64,000 bases of DNA. It comes from Darksidea phi. Taxonomy: Eukaryota > Ascomycota > Dothideomycetes > Pleosporales > Lentitheciaceae. A model generated the notes under the pieces. It was not told the origin of the DNA. It worked only from the letters and a program-made list of their open reading frames with translations, and ran no database searches. Every line of letters starts with the position of its first letter. The first letter of the stretch is position 1. Below are positions 55,641 through 64,000 of this stretch, in pieces. The stretch is from contig JASJFT010000076.1 in assembly GCA_030770425.1 (NCBI GenBank), positions 124,001 to 188,000 of the forward strand. Direction: 5' to 3'. Both the position numbers and the translations under genes were made by a program.

Positions 55641-56889
55641 ATGACGATGTATATGAGCCCTCCACCAGATGGAAACAGGACGATGGGACCAACGCTGCTC
55701 GGTATCGTTTGGACACAGCTTGCTCTGGATGTCTTCACCGTGGGCTTGCGCTTCATGGTGCGATACAAGAAACGAGCTCTAGGTGCGGACGACTGGACTA
55801 TGCTTATTGCGCTCGTAAGTCAGCATGTTGAACTCCACAATAAAACTCCTAAGAACAGGCGCTCATGTCCAGACTAGTGTTTTTTCATCCCGACCGCTGC
55901 CGTTGTCCATATGATCGTTAACTATGGTCTTGGTCGCCACATGTTCTACATCCCAATGACGAACATGGTTCCCTTCTTGAAATGGGCGTTCATCCTGCAG
56001 TCTTTCGCTTTCTTCACGCTTGCGTTTGCGAAGACGTCGATTGCGTTGATGATCATGCGTGTGATGGGCCCAGACCGCCTCTGGAGGAAACGGTTTCTCT
56101 GGATCAACCTTGTGCTCTTCTTTGTCATTACCATTCTCACTTCGATTTTCAATCTCGTGGCATGCAAGCCAATCGAGGCGAACTGGGAGCCTAGTCCGAA
56201 CGCCAAGTGCTGGCCTTTGAGCATTTATGTGAACTGGGCTATCTTCATCTCTTGTAAGTGGATTCTGAAATTAGGTGTAAGCATACCTGACATGAGAAAT
56301 AGCGTATAGCACCTTTCTGGACTTCTGCCTCGCCGCGCTTCCCGTTACCATGATGTGGAATCTACGGCTTGATACGAAAAAGAAAATTATAATCTGCATA
56401 CTCCTTGGTCTTGGTATCTTCTCCGGCATCGCAGCCGCAATCGGGACTTCGATGTCCAGGACCTTTGGCTCTCGCTCAGACTTTACATGGCACGCGTGGT
56501 CGCTCTATGCATGGAGCACGTATGTAGCATGCAACATGTATTACCGAAACCGCCTGACTAACAACCTTCCCAGTACCGAATTATTCCTCAACATCTTCTG
56601 TGGCTCCGTCCCGTCCATTAAGCCTCTCTACGATTACATCATCAAGGGCGAGCCCATCATTCCGGGCCCTCCGGGTTCAAAGCGTGCGCCACTTTTCTGG
56701 GGCAGCTCGGGTATTTCAGACAGGTTTAAGATATTCAGCCTCTCGCAATTATGGCAGTCTCGCGCTTCCTCTCTTAAGTGGGAGACCAAGCCTGAATCGA
56801 CGGGAAGTGGCAGTGCGGAGATTCGGAGAGCGAATAGTGATGAGGGGCCGTTCATTACTGTTCATGAGAGTGCGAGGAGTCGAGTCTAA
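55641..56889 (+). CDS. Rhodopsin-like fungal integral membrane protein 3
   Basis: Four exons (55641-55814, 55878-56253, 56303-56519, 56574-56889) with introns of 63, 49 and 54 bp give 360 residues. The family signatures are clear: GADDWTMLIAL after the first helix, VNYGLGRHMF, FAKTSIALMIMRVMG, NLVACKPIEANW, and TELFLNIFCGSVPSIKPLYD near the end. The hydrophilic tail is Ser/Arg-rich. Possible starts are ATGs at 55641, 55647 or 55653. Function is unknown for the family. It sits inside the metabolite gene set but is common genome-wide, so its link is uncertain. Confidence 0.88.
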
Positions 56890-57424
56890 GAGTAGGAATA
56901 ATGGAGGGCCTAGGCTTCAATGCGATTATCACTTTTAGTTTCCTTTATATCAACAACATAAGGAATTTAGTGAAATGTCCCCAGAACGTCGAAGTCTCGC
57001 GGGGGATGATACTCTAGCTTTATAAATCATTCGCGTCCAGCGCTTGGACATGGAAATTTGTTATCGATTGTTAATAGTTACCGATTGGGGTGCATTTAGC
57101 CCCTACGTCTTGCAAATATATATAAAGTAAATTTGACTATAGGTTCTTATAATTGACTCCGTTCTCTTTTAGCTTAATGCTAAAAGTTAAAAGCCTAGAT
57201 TAATCATCGTAGCTGGAGATGGCCCCACAACCTCCATGGTCCAGATAATCCCCACTCCTAGTCCTCGTCCACGTGTTGCAGCCTTCGGGCTCCGAACGCA
57301 TTTCTACTTCATCGCATATACATCTGGGACCCCGCGGCTTGCATGCTTTGTCTCAAGTATATGATTTACGTTTTGGGGCAGCTTCCACGTTCGGGCAGAC
57401 TTCGGAGAAGCCGACTATATCAAG
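56890..57424. other. Intergenic with an AT-rich block
   Basis: TA-rich, stop-filled sequence from about 57060 to 57190 suggests decayed repeat sequence. The start of the dipeptidase relic follows. Confidence 0.5.
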
Positions 57425-58848
57425 ATGGACGAAGCTTTTGACATCTTAGCGCACGTTCCGGTCATAGGTAAGCCTGAAAAGTTCGTGTTGGCTTGATGGA
57501 CGGAACAAAGCTGTTGACACATGTGCACAAGACGGACACAACGACTGGCCGCACCTGATCCGCGGCTACTACGACAACAAAAATCGAGACGGACGCTTTT
57601 GATCCGCAGGCTCCGCTGGTGGGCCATGTGGACATCAAGAGGCTGGTGGTGGGAAGGACCGGGAGCGTGTTTCTGAGCGCCTATGTGGATTGGTGAGCTT
57701 GACTGGCCTCCTCTGGTGTGAGTGCTGAAACGATTCAATCAGCCCGCCTGAGCACCGCCAAAGCGATTTCTCAGAGAAGTCGACTTTAGAGCCGCTTCGT
57801 GAGACGCTACAGCAGATTGATCTAATCTATCGCTTAATCGCAAAGTATAGTTCTTCGTTCGCGTTGGCGGAGACCGCTGACGGTGTGCTTCGGGTGTTTA
57901 AAGACGGCAAGATTGCGTGTATGATCGATGTGGAAGGCTTACATCAACTGGGCGACAGTGCTAGCGTGCTAAGAATCTATCATAGGCTAGGAGTTAGATA
58001 TGTGACTCTGACGCACAACTGGACAAATCGGTACGCGGAATCTTCCGTAACTTTTGATTCGTGGTGCTTGATAAAGAGGAAGGCTCATAGCGGAAAGACA
58101 GCGACAGCAGTCCATGGGGGCATATCCTAAGTAGGGAGAGAGATGGTGCAGGAGATGAACAGAATAGGAATGTAGGTTATGGTTCTGCGTTTCGGGAATC
58201 GTTGATCATCAGCTAGGCTCATCGATCTCTCACATGCATCGCAAGAGGCGGCGGACGCAGTACTTGAACCGTCTTCAGCGCCAGTCGCTTTTACGCACTC
58301 ATCAACGTAAGAACTCTCACGTGGCCTGAGATAGAATGAATGGTCATATTTGCCCCATATACGCTCTGTGTCCCCACAAACGTAATGTTGAGGACTCCAC
58401 ACTGGAGAAGTTGCGCAAGAACGGAGGCATCATAATGATCTCCTTCGTCCCGCCATTCACACGGCAAGACGCTGCGACGGCGACCCTCGACGACGTGATC
58501 GACCATGTTGAGTACGCAGCAGCGAAAGTAGGCTTCGGCCATGTTGGCATCGGCACCGATTTTGACGGCATGGAAAAGCCTGTTGCCGGCCTCGAGGATA
58601 TAAGCAGGTTCCCGAGCTTGGTATCCAGAATGTTGAAACGAGGAATCGCGCGAGCCAACGTTGAGAAGGTGCTGGGGTTCAACATCATCCGCGTCCTCTT
58701 CGATGTCGGGAAGGTCGGGAGTAGGATGAGAAGTGAGGATCAAATTCCTGTACGGGAAGATAGTGTGAAACAGCTAAGGAGCGATGAGATTCGGGCGTAT
58801 GTAAGAAGCGTGTATCCTGAAAAATCTAAAGACACGGACAGGAAATAG
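57425..58848 (+). pseudogene. M19 membrane-dipeptidase-like gene, broken
   Basis: Recognisable parts in order: AFDILAHVPVI joined by a 64-bp intron (57468-57531) to DGHNDWPHLIRGYYDNK, the metal-binding HxD motif. The frame then slips in a run of five A (57579-57583) and resumes as DAFDPQAPLVGHVDIKRLVV. A 50-bp intron (57693-57742) follows, then CMIDVEGLHQLGDSASVLRI and VRYVTLTHNWTNRYAESS. A TAA stands at 58128-58130 in the HGG motif region. Later, LIDLSHASQEAADAVL and FTHSS are followed by a donor at 58307 without a usable acceptor before YALCPHKRNVEDSTLEKLRK. The rest (GHVGIGTDFDGMEKPVAGLE) is open to 58848. In gliotoxin clusters the homologous GliJ trims glutathione adducts. Several lesions make this a pseudogene. 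Confidence 0.82.
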
Positions 58849-58929
58849 AGTAGTGTTTCCTATATGATTCCGTTCAATCATCCAGTCACCTCTCCAAAAT
58901 AATGGCGCGTAAAGGTAGTCATGATGAAA

Positions 58930-59695
58930 TCACATGACGAAAACGAGCAAGTCAAACAGCAACATAAACCAAGCCGGAACCACGCCCCACTCGTTTCGAA
59001 GCTTTATGATGGACTGCTGGACAAGCATCTGGACTTTGAACCATATCACGATGGAGATCCACCGTCCAAAGTTGAATAACGGGGACTGCGAAGGTGGGTG
59101 GTAGAAAGGTTGGCTGTTGAGCCAGTCCTTATACTCGGAGGGGAAGTTGTTAATCTTGGATGCAGAAATGAGAAGGTCCTGCGAGAGACTTAGCATAATC
59201 GGATCTATTTCCAGGGCTCCTTCCATCGAGAAGTGCGTGGCTGCTTACAAGGTATCTCGACGACGGTCTCCGGCTGTACGGAGTCGGTTTCCTCGCTACT
59301 AGACTGCACACCTCCAATGGACACCCTTCCTGAACCACAACCTTCTCCCCAAGCGTCCGCAAAACAACAGCTTGCATTCTCAGCATCGAATATGCTACTC
59401 CTCCCCCCTCCGTGGCGACAATCTAGTCCAAGTCCGCCCCCGTGATCTGATACGCGATGCCATGCACCGGCAACCCGTACGGAGAAACCGCGCTCAGGCC
59501 CGCTACCGCAGGCTCTATAAACGGCACTCCCGGGACATTGAACACCAGAGCGTAGTGCGGGATTTTGGCCAGGAGTGTATGCCGTGGCTGGATCTTGCGC
59601 TGTTTGGTGAAGACATCCGGAGACATGTTGGCGCCGTAGGCAAAGTACCATACGGGCTTCGCACCAGGTGGGGTGATGGTATCTGCGGCCTCCAT
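58930..59695 (-). pseudogene. Gamma-glutamylcyclotransferase-like gene with a stop codon
   Basis: Exon 1 (59249-59695) starts MEAADTITPPGAKPVWYFAY and contains the substrate-loop motif YFAYGANMS, then PHYALVFNVPGVPFIEPAVA and PVHGIAYQITGADLD. A TAG follows at 59423-59425. The same frame goes on with IVATEGGGVAYSMLRMQAVV. A 70-bp intron (59179-59248) leads to exon 2 (58930-59178: ASKINNFPSEYKDWLNSQPF), which ends in a hydrophobic anchor (WFMLLFDLLVFVM). GliK, a protein of this family, removes the glutamyl group in gliotoxin synthesis. One stop, compatible with C-to-T, is the only lesion seen, so loss is recent or the stop is a sequencing error. Confidence 0.82.
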
Positions 59696-59943
59696 GTCCT
59701 TGGCAGCGATTGTGGCACTGCTTTAGTACGGTTTCTCGGTGTCTATGAGGACTTACAGGAGCTCGGCCCCTACACACTTCGGCTGCCGGGAAAGGTAAAA
59801 CCCAATCCTAATTACAGTGTTCTCATTTGTTTTGGATTTGCATAGTCGGAGTATCTTTCATAGGGTCCGCACGCAACACAGTAGAAGTTTGTATGCAGTA
59901 GAGGTCCAGTCATCTTATATTTGCGTACCTTTTTCTCATCACT

Positions 59944-61523
59944 CTATTTTCCGCGTTCCGAGGTGGATAGTCTGACCCTAACTCGTATCCCCTTGCTCCC
60001 CTCCGCCGGCAACGGCATAAACGAATCACACACGGGCTCTACATCCCTCTCGCTCGTCTCATACAGATCAAATTCGAACCGGCGAAACAAAATCGCTATT
60101 ACATAGTACATCTCGGCACTCGCAAGATGCTCGCCCAAGCACTTGCGCGGGCCGGTGCCGAACGTAAGAACTTGTCTTTTGCGTCGATAGGCAAATTCAT
60201 TGTTCTCAGACGTCAACCATCGATTCGGCATAAACTTTTCAGGCTCCGGGAACATGGAAGCGTCGTTGTTGACGAGGAATGTGCTGTAAGACAGTGCGGT
60301 GCCCGGCGGGAGCTCGTAGGAATAGAAGACAGTGGTTTCGCTGGGGTTCACGCGGATGAAGCGCGATATGATGCCGATGGCTTTGCGCAAGCCTTCTTGG
60401 ACTACAGCCGATAGGTAGGGAAGCGCAAGCAGAACGTGCATTGGAGGGACTATTCCAGGGTCTGGCATAGCGCCCTTAAGTTCGTCCACAAGCCGAGATT
60501 GGATGGCCCTGTCGCGGAGGACGTAGAACATGGTCGTGCAGATTGCATTCGCGACCGTCTCGCCGCCTGCGCCCAGCAGCGACGTCGACTCCTCCCAGAC
60601 GCGGTCTAGTTCCTTCTCCTTCTCTGGTAACCCGCTCGAGCGAAGATGATGGATCACCGTATTTTTCTCGCAACTGTCCTTACCTGCCAGAGTTTCCTTG
60701 GCGATTTTCTTATTCGCAATCTCCCAGTTCACGGGGATCGCTGCCTGCGGCTCCATCTTGATGATCCACGTCGGCGGAATGCCCCTGAAAATCTTCCACA
60801 ACACCGGGAAATGCTTGAACCATAGAAGCATGCTCTGTCCGCCTTTCTGGAAGTTGTAGTAGCCGCTCTGCAGAACCGGTCTGTCGAGCAGACGCGTGCC
60901 CTCGGGAAAGGCGATATCGGTCACGATGTCGGTGGCCATGTACCACAGCAGTTGCCGCAGGTCCACGACAGATTCGGTTTGCCGAATGGTCTCCAGTCGC
61001 GCTGAAACGTTTTCGACCTTGGAGAGGATGATTGAGCGATAGGTTGTCGTTATGCGCGATGCGGAGAGAAAGGGCGCAACGGCACTGCGTCGCAGCTGAT
61101 GCATCTGGTGCGGGATGGTGCTCACTAGAGCGTTGGGCACGCCCAGCTGCTGCTGGTGTGGAGCATACTTGTCAAGCCTGTTGCTGGTGGACGAGAGGGT
61201 CGAGAGGACAAAGCTGCTGTCGTTGATGTGGACTTCGTTGGGGCCGATGCGGACGATTGGGCCTTTGCATAGCTTGTTTAGCTGATGCGGTAGCCGTGGA
61301 TGACGCGGTACCTACCGTATCGCTCATGCAGTCTCTTCAGCTGCCACGGGAGCTGGCCCTTTTTGACGAGGTCGTAGTAGATTTCATAGAGGCTCGAGAG
61401 GGCTGCGAGCTTGGGGCCAGGGACACTTGCTAGCGGGTGGAAGACCAAGCGATAGCCCGCAACGGCAAGGCTCACAACGAGTATGGATGAGAGCACAGCG
61501 GCCAGTACAATGGCAAGTATCAT
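59944..61523 (-). CDS. Cytochrome P450 (2)
   Basis: Two exons on the minus strand (61316-61523, 59944-61262) with a 53-bp intron give 508 residues. The N-terminal anchor is [20 protein letters not shown], followed by the proline-rich hinge [14 protein letters not shown] and the family segment [17 protein letters not shown] across the intron. The I-helix motif is [11 protein letters not shown], the K-helix ExxR is EGLRKA, and the heme loop is [14 protein letters not shown]. It resembles fungal P450s of secondary metabolism such as trichodiene-oxygenase-type enzymes. The substrate is unknown. The frame is intact and no lesions were seen, unlike the adjacent cyclotransferase-like gene. Its start faces the MFS transporter across 830 bases. 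Confidence 0.92.
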
Positions 61524-61581
61524 GGTGGCTGCCGTGTCCCTTCAGGCCCTGAGGCACTGCCCAAGGCTCGCAGAAAAAGGG

Positions 61582-61625
61582 CGCCGCACGCCGCACGCCG
61601 CACGCCGCACGCCCACGCCGCACCG
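61582..61625 (+). repeat. CCGCACG microsatellite
   Basis: About five tandem CCGCACG-type units lie between the P450 start and repeat R1. Confidence 0.85.
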
Positions 61626-61721
61626 GGTGCCGGAGAGACAACGGGCGCCGCAGAGCCAATGGGCACTGTTCGACCGTCGCGGATTCCGAGAGGGGTCGAT
61701 TTGTGGTGGTGTGAGGTAATT

Positions 61722-61930
61722 GAATGGGTAGCGGCCATCGCGTCGTCAAACCCGTGGGATAACCAAAAGGGTGATACAAAAAGGTATTTCGTCCCGAATA
61801 TTTTAAAACGCAAGAAGATTGTAAGTTGTAGTTATTATCTAAGGCTTACGTTATGGTATAACTACGGGTAACGGCCTGGGCCTTATAAAAGAGGGCGTAT
61901 TATATACTACAAACAACGGCTAGAGCCTTA
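61722..61930 (+). repeat. Dispersed repeat R1, copy c (RIP-mutated)
   Basis: Aligned by eye to 7801-7995, it shows many C-to-T and G-to-A changes and few other differences: GCAGTCATCA there is GTAGTTATTA here, CGAATACCTTGAAACG is CGAATATTTTAAAACG, and CCTCATGAAAG is CCTTATAAAAG. It occupies the divergent promoter between the second P450 and the MFS transporter. Confidence 0.8.
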
Positions 61931-62059
61931 ATGAGGACGTAGCGCGTCCTGTAATATTAAGTAGTAGCGATAATAGTCTACTAGGCTCGGGAGTAGAAAA
62001 CGTGACCTACTGCCTACCTAATATCCTAAAAACCCTTTTTCATTAGCGGAGCGTTGCAC

Positions 62060-62085
62060 TCCATCCTCCATCCTCCATCCTCCAG
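62060..62085 (+). repeat. CCATCCT microsatellite
   Basis: Three CCATCCT-type units upstream of the MFS gene. Confidence 0.8.
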
Positions 62086-62353
62086 TCTCATCGATCGCTT
62101 TACCCATCCACGCAGCTAGCTCCATCTCATCCCGCGACCCCACGAGTACCCACGGGGCCGTCTCAAAAGCCATTTCGAAACTCGTCCGCCGCATGCCATC
62201 GATCCGTAGCCTCATAACTTGCGGCGTGGGGTAATTAATGTTACATAATCCGTCACTGGCGCGTTCTGTACCTGGAGTAGGCCCACCGTAGCCCACGCCG
62301 CACCCGCACGTCGTCTCATCTACGCTCCTGCACGAGAACAGCTCGTCAACACC

Positions 62354-64000
62354 ATGGCCAACCAAGAACACATTCTCTCCCGCGATGCTGCTGCCTATCC
62401 CAGCTCCCTCCGCCTGGCCAGCATCGTTGCTAGTCTCACCCTCGCCGTCTTCCTCTACGGCCTCGACCAAACCATCATCGCCACCGCCGTCCCCAGAATC
62501 ACCGACCACTTCCATGCCCTCGGCGACATTGGCTGGTATGCCGCCGCCTACCTCTTCACCTCAAGCGCCTTCCAGCTGCTGTTTGGCAAGCTATTTACTA
62601 TCTTCTCTATTAAGGTCGTGTACCTAATCGCTATCGCCATCTTCGAGCTAGGAAGTCTAGTATGTGCGACTGCACCTAACTCGGGCGCCTTTATCGCCGG
62701 CCGCGCCATTGCGGGCGTGGGCGCCGCGGGCTTGTATTCGGGCGCTGTCATCATTCTGGCTCGCTCGACCCCGCTGGAAACAAGGCCGCGGTACATTGGC
62801 ATGCTGGGAGCCGCCGTGGGGATTGCCTCGATTGTCGGCCCGTTTCTGGGCGGCGTATTCGCGTAAGTACTGTGTATACACACTAGCCTGCTGCAGCTAT
62901 ACACCTTTGAGCCGCGCAGAGCTAACTCAAGCAGTGACAAGGTTACCTGGCGATGGTGTTTCTACATCAACCTTCCGCTGGGCGCCATCACCTTCGTCAT
63001 CGTCGGCCTCTTCGTCCGCCTTCCGCAGGACCCCAAATATAAGGCCATGACCTGGCTGCAACTCGTCGGCCAGCTCGACATCCCTGGCTTCCTGACGCTG
63101 GTGCCCGCAATCGTGTGCCTGCTGCTGGCGCTGCAGTGGGGGGGCACCATGTACGCCTGGGGTAACGCGCGCATCATAGTACTCCTCATCCTCTTCGGGC
63201 TACTGTCGCTCGTCTTTGTCGCAGTACAGGCACTGACACCGAAAACATGTACCATCCCGCAATCCGTGTTTAAGTCGCGTAGCATCGGCTTCACAACGTG
63301 GTTCTCCCTCTGCACCTTCTCGACCTTCGTCGTTATGGTTTACTATTTACCAGTCTGGTTCCAGGGCGCCCAGGGAGTAGATGCTATCGAGTCTGGCGTA
63401 CGTACGATTCCATTAATCTTGGGCTTTATTATTTTCGCCGTCCTATCCGGTATCTTCACCGAAATAGTGGGTTACTATACTCCCATGATGATCGTATCCT
63501 CAATCCTAATCCCTATCTCCATCGGCCTTCTTAGTACCTTTACGGTGAATACGCCATCACCGCAATGGATCGGGTATCAAGCTCTACTAGGTTTCGGTGT
63601 CGGCATAGGAATACAGTGCCCGCTCGTCGTAATTCAGACGGTTCTCTCTGAGGACGACGTCCCCGTGGGCACGGCGCTGATCACGCTAGTACAGAACCTA
63701 TTTGGCGCTGTCTTTGTCGCCATCGCGCAGAACGTGTTCAAGAACCAGCTCAAGTACAACATGGTGAGCGTGCTGCCCGGGCTGAACATCGACCTCGTCC
63801 TAAACGGAGGAGTGACAACGGTGCTCTCTCAGATCCCAGAAGGCAGCCGCGCTTCCTTTTTGGTAGCGTACAGCAAATCAATCACACAGACGTTCTACAT
63901 TGGGGTTGCGTTGGGCGCCCTGAGCATGATTGGGAGCCTGGGGACGGAATGGCGGTCTGTAAAGAGTGCGAAGGAGGCTAAGGGGGAAGTAGAGGAGAGA
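62354..64000 (+). CDS. MFS drug transporter (DHA2 type), partial at window edge
   Basis: Exon 1 (62354-62862) and exon 2 (62935 to the edge) with a 72-bp intron give at least 525 residues; the stop lies beyond 64000. The signature LYGLDQTIIATAVPRI is typical of DHA2 (14-helix) multidrug transporters, as are GWYAAAYLFTSSAFQLLFGK, the motif C-like GAAVGIASIVGPFLGGVFA and WRWCFYINLPLGAITF. Transporters of this kind export the product of many toxin clusters (GliA, SirA). It is intact as far as seen. It is divergent from the second P450. Confidence 0.93.

Overview
The window comes from a filamentous ascomycete (Pezizomycotina; the gene families suggest Dothideomycetes, possibly Pleosporales, which is inference). 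Genes carry many short GT-AG introns (about 45-120 bp). Gene families are typically fungal: NACHT receptors, GMC oxidoreductases, rhodopsin-like membrane proteins, UstYa-type oxidases and Zn2Cys6 regulators. Repeats and several broken genes carry C-to-T/G-to-A changes of the kind left by repeat-induced point mutation (RIP).

Layout. 0-14 kb: a NACHT receptor gene, a divergent short-chain dehydrogenase/GMC oxidoreductase pair, a repeat nest (dispersed repeats, a fold-back MITE, a GMC gene fragment, a broken nucleotidyltransferase, an AT-rich block) and a second NACHT receptor. 14-26 kb: gene-poor, with relics, a broken lineage-specific gene, two protein-kinase-like genes and a small unknown gene. 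26.7-37.2 kb: a small putative biosynthetic locus made of a methyltransferase, a UstYa-like oxidase and, divergent from it, a secreted three-repeat Kex2-type peptide precursor. This is the signature of a dikaritin (ustiloxin-type) RiPP. It is followed by two rhodopsin-like membrane proteins and an alpha/beta hydrolase. 39-47.5 kb: a frameshifted kinase, a fusion of a NACHT-receptor-type N-terminal domain with a G-alpha-like GTPase, then a conserved core block (aspartate-semialdehyde dehydrogenase, ribosomal protein S4, a polytopic membrane protein).

47.8-64 kb: an accessory gene set whose content matches epipolythiodioxopiperazine (gliotoxin/sirodesmin-type) clusters. It holds an ACC-synthase-like fragment, a Zn2Cys6 regulator, two P450s, a glutathione S-transferase, an M19 dipeptidase, a gamma-glutamylcyclotransferase-like gene and an MFS transporter running off the right edge. 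The regulator, GST, dipeptidase and cyclotransferase are broken by nonsense codons and/or frameshifts, while both P450s and the transporter are open. No peptide synthetase or thioredoxin-reductase-like gene is visible. An inverted, decayed duplicate of the RiPP-precursor locus sits inside this set at 50-51.7 kb.

Taken together: an accessory, repeat-rich region with a probably functional small RiPP locus, a decaying second metabolite cluster, and several immune-type signalling genes around a short core-gene island. Exon boundaries were read by hand from splice signals and reading-frame continuity, and family names rest on motif recognition. No searches were run.
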